Shown: positions 36,818-46,158 of the stretch, piece after piece
How the letters are laid out: the number at the start of each line of letters is the position of its first letter
Position numbering within the stretch: the stretch's first letter is position 1
Assembly: GCA_017795005.1 (NCBI GenBank)
Contig: CP051242.1
Span: forward strand, 62,001-126,000
Origin: Balneolaceae bacterium
GTDB lineage: Bacteria > Bacteroidota > Rhodothermia > Balneolales > Balneolaceae
Reading direction: 5' to 3'
DNA: 64,000 nt
The notes under the pieces: model-generated
What the model was told of the DNA's origin: nothing
What the model saw: the letters and a program-made list of their open reading frames with translations, nothing else
The model's database searches: none
Translations under genes and position numbers: made by a program

Positions 36818-38566
36818 TTAGTTTTCAGAGTATGCAAACATACCCAATAAAGTACCCACAAAGCCACCAGCTCTGGATGTACTTAAAATAGTACCGTCTG
36901 CTCCCTCAAATAATTTAGTCCAGGAGTCTCCATTATCAGAGTAGAGAAAATCATATTCTCCAGCTCTTGCATTAATTTTCAGATAGTAGGTACTTCCAAA
37001 ATTTTCGGGTAACACTTCGGAGGCGATAACTTCCTGTGTTTCTCCTTCTTGCTTCTGTAAAAAGATTTCCTTTTCACCACTTTGATTTATAGTAATTCCC
37101 ATCTTATAGTTAAATAGTTCTCCCTGAAAGGCAGAAATCCCGGCTTCATCTCCTGCACTCTCTGGTTCATAAATCATTTTTGTTGAAGCTGATCCATATA
37201 CATGTTGTTGCCTTCTTCCAATAAAAGAAGGGTTCCCAAAACCACTTAGCTTTTCCGGACGCGCCTGAATGGATAAGTAATCGTTATTAATAAACTCCCA
37301 CCAGGTTGATCTGGGTGTTCTTAACATCAACCAGTTGAAAGCAAGCTTATCATTGTCAAAGTCGTCTGTATAAGTGAAGTTTCCGTTGGTAGGAGGATTC
37401 GCTTTTTCAGCATATGGTAAATTTGGCCTTTTCAGTTTAACAGGAACTTCTTCATCTCCTTTAAGAATGGTTGGCCATCCATCTTCCCAAGATACAGGAA
37501 GTAAATAGGTTTCCCGACCAATATTAAAGTTTACACCATCATATAACCGCACTCCAAGAAATATAGTCCACCATTCTCCATTTGCGGTTTCTACCATGTC
37601 AGCATGACCTACATATTCAACCGGAAAATCACGATCTACAGGTATATGACGTTGGGTTAAAATTGGATTATTTGGCCCCGGAGTAAATGGACCTAAAGGA
37701 TTATCTCCTTTCAATACGACCTGAGAATGGTTCGGACCAGTACCACCTTCGGCGGCATGCAAAAGATATTCTCCGTTTACTTTCATTAAGTGCGGACCCT
37801 CAATCCAAATTGGTTTAGTAGATATATCCACACCACCATTTATAATTACTTTGGGTTCGCTAATACTTTTATTTGTTTCCAAATCATATTCCCGAATCCA
37901 AACTGCTCTGTGTCCCTGATAAAGTGGTTCTTCTTCCGGAGCGTCGTTATTTATGATGTACACTTTTCCATCATCATCAAAAAAGATGGACGGATCAATT
38001 CCCCCAACTCTATCCAGCCAAATTGGTTCAGACCATGGTCCTGCAGGATCAGTAGCTGTCACCATAAAATTACCTCCGGCATCAACTAATGTATTCAATA
38101 CATAAAAAGTACCATCATGGTATTCAATAGTAGGGGCAAAAACTCCTCTTGAGATTCCAAGGCTATCCACAGGCATCTGAGACGGGCGATCTAACACATG
38201 GCCGATTTGAGTCCAATTCACTAAGTCTGTGCTATGAAAAATTGGTATTCCGGGGAAATGAGCAAAAGAAGAATTTACCATATAATAATCATCTTCTACT
38301 CTCACAATACTCGGATCGGGATAATATCCCGCGTTGATAGGATTTACATACTCATCTTCACCAACATCTAAATCTTTATAGTATGGATCATTCCCTTTGT
38401 ATTTAAACCAATCAAATACCGGATCAGAAGTTGGAGTTGGACTATTATCAGAAGTACAGCCAGTTGTTGTGACCGCCATAAGTACAATCACAATACCAGC
38501 TTTGATAATTTGACCCATACTTTTGTTGGGAATCGCTTCCATAAAATTCTGAAAATTAAGTGACAT
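36818..38566 (-). CDS. GH43 beta-xylosidase-type lipoprotein with C-terminal beta-sandwich
   Basis: GH43 enzyme of 582 residues. The propeller (about 70-375) has base Asp84 in GYYPDPSIVR, Asp191 in GGIDPSIFF and general acid Glu256 in IWIEGPHLMK. A concanavalin-like domain (about 395-580) completes the usual beta-xylosidase/arabinofuranosidase architecture. A lipobox (TTTGC, Cys37) marks it as a lipoprotein. The start is uncertain: the first ATG (38566) gives a long polar N-region, while an ATG at 38518 gives a more standard lipoprotein signal (MGQIIKAGIVIVLMAVTTTGC). It leads the operon with two GH10 genes and is preceded by a perfect operator palindrome (38587-38601), and diverges from the esterase gene. 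Confidence 0.9.
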   Translation of the reverse strand: MSLNFQNFMEAIPNKSMGQIIKAGIVIVLMAVTTTGCTSDNSPTPTSDPVFDWFKYKGNDPYYKDLDVGEDEYVNPINAGYYPDPSIVRVEDDYYMVNSSFAHFPGIPIFHSTDLVNWTQIGHVLDRPSQMPVDSLGISRGVFAPTIEYHDGTFYVLNTLVDAGGNFMVTATDPAGPWSEPIWLDRVGGIDPSIFFDDDGKVYIINNDAPEEEPLYQGHRAVWIREYDLETNKSISEPKVIINGGVDISTKPIWIEGPHLMKVNGEYLLHAAEGGTGPNHSQVVLKGDNPLGPFTPGPNNPILTQRHIPVDRDFPVEYVGHADMVETANGEWWTIFLGVRLYDGVNFNIGRETYLLPVSWEDGWPTILKGDEEVPVKLKRPNLPYAEKANPPTNGNFTYTDDFDNDKLAFNWLMLRTPRSTWWEFINNDYLSIQARPEKLSGFGNPSFIGRRQQHVYGSASTKMIYEPESAGDEAGISAFQGELFNYKMGITINQSGEKEIFLQKQEGETQEVIASEVLPENFGSTYYLKINARAGEYDFLYSDNGDSWTKLFEGADGTILSTSRAGGFVGTLLGMFAYSEN

Positions 38567-38586
38567 CGGTTAAATATTTTTAATTT

Positions 38587-38601
38587 GCGCAATAATTGCG
38601 C
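38587..38601. promoter_or_regulatory. Predicted LacI-family operator upstream of GH43-GH10-GH10 operon
   Basis: GCGCAATAATTGCGC is a perfect odd-centred palindrome, a variant of the shared motif with AAT/ATT in place of AAA/TTT. It is 20 bp upstream of the first GH43 start codon, the same distance as the operator before lacI. Confidence 0.65.
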
Positions 38602-38720
38602 ATGAAGTGGACAAAGAAAGTAGCTTAAAATTTATTTTAAAAAAACTGAAAAAGCCGTATATCCTTATAAAATCTCTTCAATGATGTATTAATGCGGTTT
38701 TCATTGTTTTGATACTCAAT

Positions 38721-38735
38721 AAGCAAATTTTGCCC
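38721..38735. promoter_or_regulatory. Predicted LacI-family operator upstream of esterase gene
   Basis: AAGCAAATTTTGCCC is a 7-1-7 near-palindrome lying 15 bp before the chosen ATG (38751) of the SGNH esterase. Its position just ahead of the ATG supports that start over an upstream in-frame TTG at 38709, which would put the operator inside the coding sequence. Confidence 0.65.
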
Positions 38736-38750
38736 AAAATTAGTTCAGTC

Positions 38751-39968
38751 ATGTTAAACAGAATATTCTTTCTTACGCTATCATTCGTGTTAATACTTTT
38801 TCTTCTAATAAATTGCACCCCACCTAAAACCAGTGATAAATGGGTCGGAACCTGGAGTACTTCACAACAGCTTACTGAGCCAAGGAATATGCCTCCGGAA
38901 CCAGGTTTATCAGGAAATACAATTCGGCAGGTTGTACGTGTGTCTATTGGAGGTGATGATCTAAGGCTTAGGGTATCAAATGAGTTTGGTACTGAACCTG
39001 TAAGTATTAATTACGTTCAAATAGCCTCTTCCCTGGGTGGAAGCACCATTGATGTAGCAACTAATGCTTCGGTAATTTTTAACGGCTCTTCTTCTCTAAC
39101 CATACAGCCAGGAGAAGCAGCCCTATCCGATCCATTCGACTTCACTCTTGAAGCATTATCTAATGTAGCTATAACGATGTATATCGAATCTGTTGGAGAC
39201 GAATTAACTGGGCATCCCGGTTCCAGAACAACCTCATATATTTTGGAAGGTGACCATGTTTCTGATGCAGAATTTGAGAACTCAGTGAATACTGATCACT
39301 GGTACCTTATTGATGCCATTGATGTAAAAGCACCAGAGCACTTTGCTGCTGTGGCTACTCTTGGAAATTCAATTACAGATGGGCGCGGTTCAGGAACGAA
39401 CAAACAAAACCGCTGGCCGGATGAACTTTCTAAGCGATTACGTGCTAATCCCGAAACAGAACATATTGCTGTATTAAATCAGGGGATAGGCGGTAATTGT
39501 GTTCTAAGAGCATGCCTTGGACCTGCGGCAATAGAACGATTTGAGCGTGATGTACTTAATCAGCCAGGTATTAAGTGGCTCATTATTATGGAAGGCATTA
39601 ACGATATTGGCGGAGTTCGAACAGAAGAACAAGCCGAAGAAATTGCTACTGCTTTGACTGCTGCTTATGAAGACATGATTGCTCAGGCTCATGAAGCAGG
39701 AATCAAAGTTTATGGAGCTACATTACTTCCTTTTGGAGGTTCATTTTATGATCGTCCGGCAAGTGAACAAGCCCGTTCTGCTGTAAATGAATGGATTAGA
39801 ACAAGCGGGAAGTTTGATGGTGTTATTGATTTAGAGAAGGCACTTGAAGATCCTGATAATCCCGGGAAGTTACTTCTTGTAGCTGATGACGGAGACGGAC
39901 TTCATCCGAGCGAAGTCGGACACAGAATGATGGCTGAGGCTGTGGATTTATCTTTGTTTATTGATTAA
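38751..39968 (+). CDS. SGNH/GDSL-hydrolase lipoprotein, probable xylan deacetylating esterase
   Basis: Esterase of 405 residues with a lipobox (LLINC, Cys22). An N-terminal beta-rich domain (about 30-195, WVGTWSTSQQLTEP) precedes the SGNH core: Ser207 in block I (TLGNSITDGRG), Gly in block II (NQGIGGN), Asn in block III (EGINDIGG) and the Asp382-x-x-His385 pair in block V (DGLHPSEVGH). The complete set of catalytic residues supports activity. The substrate is inferred from location: acetyl groups on xylan or xylo-oligosaccharides. It is divergently transcribed from the GH43-GH10-GH10 operon, with one predicted operator near each start. It converges on the GH10 lipoprotein gene with a 16-bp spacer. 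Confidence 0.88.
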   Translation: MLNRIFFLTLSFVLILFLLINCTPPKTSDKWVGTWSTSQQLTEPRNMPPEPGLSGNTIRQVVRVSIGGDDLRLRVSNEFGTEPVSINYVQIASSLGGSTIDVATNASVIFNGSSSLTIQPGEAALSDPFDFTLEALSNVAITMYIESVGDELTGHPGSRTTSYILEGDHVSDAEFENSVNTDHWYLIDAIDVKAPEHFAAVATLGNSITDGRGSGTNKQNRWPDELSKRLRANPETEHIAVLNQGIGGNCVLRACLGPAAIERFERDVLNQPGIKWLIIMEGINDIGGVRTEEQAEEIATALTAAYEDMIAQAHEAGIKVYGATLLPFGGSFYDRPASEQARSAVNEWIRTSGKFDGVIDLEKALEDPDNPGKLLLVADDGDGLHPSEVGHRMMAEAVDLSLFID

Positions 39969-39984
39969 AAGGATTCTCTAACAC

Positions 39985-41166
39985 TTACTGATTTTGAACT
40001 AACTCGATCAAAGCATCAAAAACAGGCTTTGGTTCATTGTCATAATCAAATAAAAGCGGATGATTTACCAATCCAGCCGGGAAATAATTCAACCATGACC
40101 CGGCATCAGAAACTCCCCATAAGGTTACTCTTTTTATCGTATCCTTGTGATCCAGATACACAGAAAATAAATCAACATAGGCTTTAGTAAGTTGTTCCTG
40201 AGCCTCTTCAGTCAGTCCATCAGGATAAATATTTCTGTTTTCGTTGATCGATCCGTCTGCATTTCTATATCCCGGAAGCATATTGATATCAAGTTCGGTG
40301 ATCATCACGTCTATTCCCAGTTCAGCTAAATCTGAAATCATTGCGTCGGTTTCTTCGGGGGTGGGAAGGCTACTTATTCTCAAATGACTTTGGGAACCTA
40401 TTCCGGTAATTGGAACGCCAGCATCCATCATTTTCTTAACTTCCCGGATAATTCCTGCTCTCTTCGCAGGATTTTCCATACTGTAATCGTTATAGTATAA
40501 CTCTACGTCCGGGTCAGCTTCACGAGCGAATTCAAACGCCTTGGCAAGAAAATCATCCCCAATGATATTGTACCACTTTGATTCCCTGAAGGTACCATCC
40601 TGATTAAATGCCTCATTGATTACATCCCAACCATCAATACGTCCTTTGTATCTGCCTACTATGGTATGAATATGATCTCTCATTCGTTCCAATAATGCTT
40701 CTCTGGTTAACGGCTCGTTGTTTTCATCCACAAACACCCAATCCGGAGTTTGACTGTGCCAGATTAACGTATGAGCAGATATGAATTTGTTATTCTGTTC
40801 AGCAAAATCAACAAACTTGTCTGCGGCTTCGAAATCATACACTCCGGGAAGCGGGTGGATTTCTTCCCACTTCATTACATTTTCAGGTGTAATTGCTTTA
40901 AAGTGTTTTTTTGTTAGTTCGAGCCCTGTTTTATCTCCAATAATTCTTCGTTCAACAAAATAACCTCGTAAATCTTGCCGGACCGTATCTACTAATAACT
41001 CTGGATAATCAGACAATATTTGAGCCTTGTTTAACGCAGTTCCAATCATGAACGCATCTTCATAAGCCTCATATAAAGATGGGGCAGTATTGCTTTCTGT
41101 ATTCGATGAGTTTTGGCATCCCAAAAAACTCATGATTACCAATGCGAATATTAATCCGACCTTCAT
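39985..41166 (-). CDS. GH10 xylanase lipoprotein
   Basis: GH10 enzyme called from the ATG at 41166, which gives a compact lipoprotein signal (MKVGLIFALVIMSFLGC, Cys17). In-frame ATGs at 41196 and 41238 exist, but the longest form would overlap the upstream transporter gene. Catalytic residues are acid/base Glu185 in DVINEAFNQ and nucleophile Glu291 in MITELDIN, with the substrate-binding WHSQTPDW segment present. There is no T9SS tail, so it should be anchored in the outer or inner membrane and act on oligosaccharides rather than distant polymer. It is the last gene of the long minus-strand catabolic series, 61 bp after the symporter stop. It resembles the GH10 lipoprotein at 45041 more than the two T9SS GH10 enzymes. 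Confidence 0.92.
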   Translation of the reverse strand: MKVGLIFALVIMSFLGCQNSSNTESNTAPSLYEAYEDAFMIGTALNKAQILSDYPELLVDTVRQDLRGYFVERRIIGDKTGLELTKKHFKAITPENVMKWEEIHPLPGVYDFEAADKFVDFAEQNNKFISAHTLIWHSQTPDWVFVDENNEPLTREALLERMRDHIHTIVGRYKGRIDGWDVINEAFNQDGTFRESKWYNIIGDDFLAKAFEFAREADPDVELYYNDYSMENPAKRAGIIREVKKMMDAGVPITGIGSQSHLRISSLPTPEETDAMISDLAELGIDVMITELDINMLPGYRNADGSINENRNIYPDGLTEEAQEQLTKAYVDLFSVYLDHKDTIKRVTLWGVSDAGSWLNYFPAGLVNHPLLFDYDNEPKPVFDALIELVQNQ

Positions 41167-41227
41167 GGGATGATTTTTGAAATTTAATTCCATCATTTCC
41201 TCTGCCTTAGGTTTCAAACGAAACATG

Positions 41228-42628
41228 TTATTCTTCAACTGCTGTTTCTCTGCTTCTTAAATCCTCTTCTATTTCTACCATTTTTTCATCGGATAACGGA
41301 TAGAAAAACATCATTGCCCCACCAATAATCCCAAATACTGCGGGAAAAACACTCATTAGTAGTTTAATTCCAAGTAGCGCTTCTTCTGTTTGAACAGCAT
41401 TAGCTACATATCCATAGTACTCTAGTACCCAAGCTGAAGCTGAACCTCCAATCATAAGTCCTACTTTCAGGGAAAATAAAGATGCTGCCATGATTAATGC
41501 CGTTGAACGGCGCCCGAACTTCCACTCCCCATAATCAGCCGTATCCGTATAAATTGCCCATTGCGTTACTGAAACAGAACCAAAAAAGAAGGAAATAAGT
41601 GCATTTAAAACATACATCAAAAGTACATTCTCCGGAGCCAGAAAAAAGAAGAAGAGAGAACATAACGCGCTTCCTGACAGAAACCATGAATATATATTTT
41701 TCTTGGAAATGAATCTTGTGAAAAACTTAGTCAACAGAGCGCCAACAAAAGTAGCTATTGTACCAACCGTTAAAAACGAGGAAGTAAAGAGCGCAAATCC
41801 CATATCAACCTGCATTCCCAAAAAATTGAGCGTTTGTTCACCTACAAAATATTCGATATAAAACGCAGTAGAAGAGCCCCTCATAACGATGAACGACAAC
41901 TGGAAAAAGGTAGCTACTCCAATTAGAACCCAAGGTTTGTTTTTTACCAAGTTCTTGAGATCGTCTGTAACATTATTGCTTTTTTCTTTTGTTGGAACTA
42001 CTCGTTCTTTAGTAAGAAAAAATGTACCAAATAGTAATACAGCGGCTAACACTCCATATACAACCATCACCATTTTCCAGCCAAAAACTTCGTCTCCTTC
42101 TCCAAAATATTGAATCAAACCAAGGGTCACTGCACCCACAACAAATTGACCAATAAAAGCCGCCGCAAACCTATACTGAGAAACAGTAGTTCTTTCCTCC
42201 GAACTGGGTGTTATTACACCCATCAAAGCTGCGTAAGGGACATTAACTGCAGTATACAGCATCATTAAAATAATGTACGTTACATAAGCGTAGACCAGTT
42301 TACCTGTTGGACTTAAATCCGGAACCGAAAACGCAAAGAAGCCCGCAACTCCAATAGGTATGGCGAATGCAAAGATGTAGGGTCGGAATTTACCCCATCG
42401 TGTTTGGGTTCGATCTGCAACCATCCCCATTACAGGATCGTTAATAGCATCCCAAAGCCGGGAAACTAGCATCATGGTTCCCACTGCTCCGGCAGATAGC
42501 CCAAAAACATCTGTGTAAAATATGGGCATAAAAACCACGAAGGTCTGGAAGTACAGGTTAGAGGCTGCATCACCAAGGCTGTATCCTACTTTTTCTTTTA
42601 TACTGAGTCGGAGTTGTTGAACTGACAT
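41228..42628 (-). CDS. GPH-family sugar:cation symporter (MFS), probable xyloside transporter
   Basis: Integral membrane protein of 466 residues with about twelve hydrophobic segments. The N-terminus (KEKVGYSLGDAASNLYFQTF) and the loop WDAINDPVMGMVADRTQTRWGKFRPY are diagnostic of the glycoside-pentoside-hexuronide symporter family (MelB, XynB and XylP type). These carry sugars or short glycosides with Na+ or H+ across the inner membrane. Its place between GH3/GH10 genes and upstream xylA/xylB genes points to xylobiose, small xylo-oligosaccharides or xylose as substrate; a hexuronide cannot be excluded because a GH67 alpha-glucuronidase is in the same series. It starts 34 bp after the GH3 gene. 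Confidence 0.92.
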   Translation of the reverse strand: MSVQQLRLSIKEKVGYSLGDAASNLYFQTFVVFMPIFYTDVFGLSAGAVGTMMLVSRLWDAINDPVMGMVADRTQTRWGKFRPYIFAFAIPIGVAGFFAFSVPDLSPTGKLVYAYVTYIILMMLYTAVNVPYAALMGVITPSSEERTTVSQYRFAAAFIGQFVVGAVTLGLIQYFGEGDEVFGWKMVMVVYGVLAAVLLFGTFFLTKERVVPTKEKSNNVTDDLKNLVKNKPWVLIGVATFFQLSFIVMRGSSTAFYIEYFVGEQTLNFLGMQVDMGFALFTSSFLTVGTIATFVGALLTKFFTRFISKKNIYSWFLSGSALCSLFFFFLAPENVLLMYVLNALISFFFGSVSVTQWAIYTDTADYGEWKFGRRSTALIMAASLFSLKVGLMIGGSASAWVLEYYGYVANAVQTEEALLGIKLLMSVFPAVFGIIGGAMMFFYPLSDEKMVEIEEDLRSRETAVEE

Positions 42629-42662
42629 GCGGGTATTGTTAGACTGTTACTGTTTAATGCTG

Positions 42663-45026
42663 TTATTCTACTGTTAAAATCACTTTACTAAGATCTTCAT
42701 CTCTGGAAGAGTTACCAACCATTATCTCAAATTCACCCGGCTCCACAACATATTCCATTCTGATATTGTAAAAAGCCAGTGACTTACTGGAAACAGGAAT
42801 GGTAACCGTTTTGGTTTCCCCGGGTTTTAACCACACTTTTTGAAAGCCTTTTAATTCTTTTATGGGACGGGTTACCGTGCTATACAAATCCCTGATATAC
42901 ATCTGAACGACTTCTGCTCCTTCTCTTTTTCCGGTGTTAGTTACATCAACCGAAACGGAAGTTAAACCATCTGTAGGTATTGTATTTTCCTCTAACCGAA
43001 GACTGGATAGCTCAAAAGTGGTGTAACTCAAGCCATATCCAAAAGAGAATAGTGGTTGTGCATCATCAAAAAGAAAACCTCTTCGAGCAGATGGTTTAAA
43101 ATTATAGTAAACCGGAAGTTGTCCAACTGATTTGGGGATCGAAATTGGAAGTTTCGCACTCGGATTAATTTCACCAAAAAGTACGTCAGCGACCGCATTT
43201 CCACCTTCCTGACCTAAGTACCAGCATTCAAAAATTCCGGGCACCTTTTCAACTACATTATTAATACTTAAAGGTCTTCCGTTTACAACAAAGGCAATTA
43301 CAGGTTTTCCGGTTGCTACCATGGCATCTACCAATTCATCCTGTTGGCCGAACAAGTTCAAATCCGTACGATCACCCATATGCTTCAGAGACCATGCTTC
43401 TCTTGAAGTTTGATCGTTACCTCCGATTGCCAATACGATTACATCTGCCTCTTTTACATCTTCTACTGCGAGCGCAATTGCCTTTCTGTTTTCTTCAGGA
43501 GTTGGAATTACTACCGCATCTTCTTCCCATCTTCCACCAACGGTAATTTTACAGCCTTCGCTATATAAAACTTCAATATTATGATCTTCTGCTTTCTTTT
43601 TAATTCCTTCCAGAATAGTGATATTTGTTTTAGGTGATCCACTATATCCCCCCAACAAACTTCGGGTAGCATTGGGACCTACAACTGCGATTGTTTTAGT
43701 TTCAGATGGATTTAGTGGAAGTACATCTCCTTCATTTTTAAGTAAAGTGATTGTTTCTTGTGCCGCCTGAAGAGCCAGTTTTTTATTCCTTTCTGATCCC
43801 GAAATTTCTTCCGCGATAGTGGGGTCCATATATGGGTCCTCAAATAATCCCATTTTAAATTTCCAATAGAGCATCGGCCCTACCATTTCATCTAAATCAC
43901 CTTCCGTTAGTCTGCCTTCTTCTACTAATTCTTTCACATTCAAATAACAATCGGGCTCCGGGAGTTCAATATTAACTCCGGCTTTCACTGCTAATTCAGC
44001 AGCTTCTTTTCTGTCTTTAGCAATATGATGACCGTGAGTATCTGCTCTGTCAAAAAGCTCCCAGATCGCATAGTAGTCTGATACTACAAATCCTTTAAAT
44101 CCCCATTCTTTTCTTAAGACATCCTTCAGCAACCATTCATTGGCATGAGAAGGAACCCCATCAATCTCATTATAAGAAGCCATTATACTTACTACGTTCG
44201 CTTCTTCGACTGCTTCTTTAAAAGGCATCAAAAAGGTTTCCCGAAGTACGCGTTCTGAAATATTTACCGGACCGCAATTCATTCCCGATTCGGGCTGACC
44301 ATGCGCAGCAAAATGCTTAAGCGTAGCCATCACATGTTTTTTGTTATTGAATTGTGCGTCTCCCTGAAAGCCTTTTACAGCTGCAACACCCATTTTAGCT
44401 ACCAGATAAGGATCTTCCCCGAAAGTCTCTTCAACCCGACCCCATCTCGGATCACGGGCAACATCTACAACGGGAGTAAGCGCCTGATGACCACCACGAA
44501 CTCTGGTCTCTTCGGCAGTCATTGCGTACAATCGTTCGACTAATTTAGTATTGAAGGTGCCTGCCAAACCAATTGGTTGAGGAAAACTTGTAGCCCATTT
44601 GGATGCTAAGCCATGGAGGCATTCTTCATGAAATACAACCGGAATCCCAAGTCGGCTATTTTCTATAAAGAACTTTTGAATATCATTTGTAAGCTCTACC
44701 GTTTGTCGGGCATCAAAACCGTCTTCATGACTGGCTTCTTCGTCTTTTCCAGCATCACTGGGACGACCAACTTGTCCTATGCCATTTCCGTGAGCATATG
44801 CTTTATTCGCTTTCCCGAAATCAAAATTTCCTTTTTCATCGATAAGAGTCTCTTTCTTTTCATTCCAAACTCCCATCATTTGGGCAACTTTTTCATCAAT
44901 CGTCATTCTGGAAAGTAAATCCGAAACACGATCTTCTATTGGAGAATCAGGATTCTTATAAACGGCATTTTTTAGATCAATTTTGTCCGTTTGTTTTGTT
45001 GATATGTTCCCCGAAAATGTTTCCAA
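42663..45026 (-). CDS. Cytoplasmic GH3 beta-xylosidase/beta-glucosidase
   Basis: GH3 enzyme of 787 residues with no signal peptide, so probably cytoplasmic. The N-terminal TIM barrel (about 30-385, starting RVSDLLSRMTIDEKVAQM) contains KHFAAHG and the nucleophile Asp317 in GFVVSDYYAIWEL. The alpha/beta sandwich (about 430-640) and a fibronectin type III-like C-terminal domain (about 690-780) are complete. Family members with this layout are beta-glucosidases or beta-xylosidases, and the setting beside xylA, xylB and a symporter favours exo-hydrolysis of imported xylo-oligosaccharides. It lies 14 bp after the GH10 lipoprotein gene (45041) and 34 bp before the symporter. Confidence 0.9.
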   Translation of the reverse strand: METFSGNISTKQTDKIDLKNAVYKNPDSPIEDRVSDLLSRMTIDEKVAQMMGVWNEKKETLIDEKGNFDFGKANKAYAHGNGIGQVGRPSDAGKDEEASHEDGFDARQTVELTNDIQKFFIENSRLGIPVVFHEECLHGLASKWATSFPQPIGLAGTFNTKLVERLYAMTAEETRVRGGHQALTPVVDVARDPRWGRVEETFGEDPYLVAKMGVAAVKGFQGDAQFNNKKHVMATLKHFAAHGQPESGMNCGPVNISERVLRETFLMPFKEAVEEANVVSIMASYNEIDGVPSHANEWLLKDVLRKEWGFKGFVVSDYYAIWELFDRADTHGHHIAKDRKEAAELAVKAGVNIELPEPDCYLNVKELVEEGRLTEGDLDEMVGPMLYWKFKMGLFEDPYMDPTIAEEISGSERNKKLALQAAQETITLLKNEGDVLPLNPSETKTIAVVGPNATRSLLGGYSGSPKTNITILEGIKKKAEDHNIEVLYSEGCKITVGGRWEEDAVVIPTPEENRKAIALAVEDVKEADVIVLAIGGNDQTSREAWSLKHMGDRTDLNLFGQQDELVDAMVATGKPVIAFVVNGRPLSINNVVEKVPGIFECWYLGQEGGNAVADVLFGEINPSAKLPISIPKSVGQLPVYYNFKPSARRGFLFDDAQPLFSFGYGLSYTTFELSSLRLEENTIPTDGLTSVSVDVTNTGKREGAEVVQMYIRDLYSTVTRPIKELKGFQKVWLKPGETKTVTIPVSSKSLAFYNIRMEYVVEPGEFEIMVGNSSRDEDLSKVILTVE

Positions 45027-45040
45027 TCCTTACATATGTC

Positions 45041-46156
45041 TTATTCTGATTTAACCAGTTCTATAATTTCGTTAACAAATGGTTTTGGTTGTCCTTCCCG
45101 ATCGAATGCCAAAGGGTAATTCGTTCTGCCCGGAACCGGCCATCCGTTTTTCCAGGAATCACCATCTGTGACTCCCCAAAAAGTAACACGGTTTATTGAT
45201 TCGGAGTGATCCAGCATTACTTCGAAGAGCATTTTATACTGCTCAGTTAGTTTGGTTTGAACTGAATCTGGTAATCCATTTACATATGGATTCATTCTAT
45301 CCCCGCCTTCAGCTCTCATATTTACATCTGCACCCTGATTAGCCCATGGCGATGGAAGTACATCGATATCAAGTTCCGTTATCGCAACAATTCCGAGTTT
45401 TTCAAATTTCCTAATACTAGCTTCGAAATCTTCTCTGCTTGGATAATCTAAACCGTAATGTGCCTGCATCCCAATTCCTGTTACCGGAATTCCCTGCTCC
45501 TGAATAGATGTAATTAATTCAACTACGGCGTCTGCTTTTTGAGGCTGATGAAGATTATAATCATTGTAGTAAAGCTCAGCATCCGGATCGGCAGCATGAG
45601 CAAACTCAAATGCTTTAGCTACAAAATCCTCCCCGATAATATTATACCAGGGTGACTCCCTCCAGGAGCCATCATCATTTACAACTTCATTTGTAACGTC
45701 CCATCCATCAACTCTTCCTTTATATCTTGTCACAATAGTTGTGATATGATCTTCCATGCGGGTTAGAAGTTCTTCTCTTGTTAGAGGAGTACCATCTTCA
45801 TGTTCAAAAACCCAACGAGGAGTCTGACTATGCCAAACTAGTGTATGCCCGACAATAAACATATCGTTCTTTTCACCGAATTCGACAAATTTATCGGCAT
45901 CATCAAAATAAAATGAATCGGGGCGAGGGTGGATATACATCCATTTCATATCATTTTCTGCAGTAATAGAACTAATATGATTCTTAATAATTGGAAGAGC
46001 CCGCTGATCCTGCTCCATATATTGTGAGGTATTCAGAGCTGCACCAATAAAGAACTTTTCGCTAAAGGCGTTCTTAAGGGTTGCTGGTTCTGGCTCACTT
46101 TGTTGGCAAGCTGCAACAAATATCACTAATGCAGCAAATAAAAAGACCTTTTTCAT
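45041..46156 (-). CDS. GH10 xylanase lipoprotein
   Basis: GH10 enzyme of 371 residues. The N-terminus is a standard lipoprotein signal (MKKVFLFAALVIFVAACQQ, Cys17). The acid/base is Glu157 in DVTNEVVND and the nucleophile Glu261 in AITELDID; WHSQTPRW and NDYNLHQP segments match the family. There is no binding module or T9SS tail, so it is likely membrane-anchored and acts on shorter xylan fragments. It is 2 bp from the upstream GH43 stop and 14 bp from the downstream GH3 gene, within the long catabolic operon. It is a paralogue of the GH10 lipoprotein at 39985; the pair may differ in chain-length preference, which cannot be judged here. Confidence 0.94.
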   Translation of the reverse strand: MKKVFLFAALVIFVAACQQSEPEPATLKNAFSEKFFIGAALNTSQYMEQDQRALPIIKNHISSITAENDMKWMYIHPRPDSFYFDDADKFVEFGEKNDMFIVGHTLVWHSQTPRWVFEHEDGTPLTREELLTRMEDHITTIVTRYKGRVDGWDVTNEVVNDDGSWRESPWYNIIGEDFVAKAFEFAHAADPDAELYYNDYNLHQPQKADAVVELITSIQEQGIPVTGIGMQAHYGLDYPSREDFEASIRKFEKLGIVAITELDIDVLPSPWANQGADVNMRAEGGDRMNPYVNGLPDSVQTKLTEQYKMLFEVMLDHSESINRVTFWGVTDGDSWKNGWPVPGRTNYPLAFDREGQPKPFVNEIIELVKSE

Positions 46157-46158
46157 AA

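Noticed and set aside
16551-38566. SusC/SusD pair
   Set aside because: Only a TonB receptor with a carboxypeptidase-like N-domain is found; no protein shows the SusD tetratricopeptide-like lipoprotein pattern.
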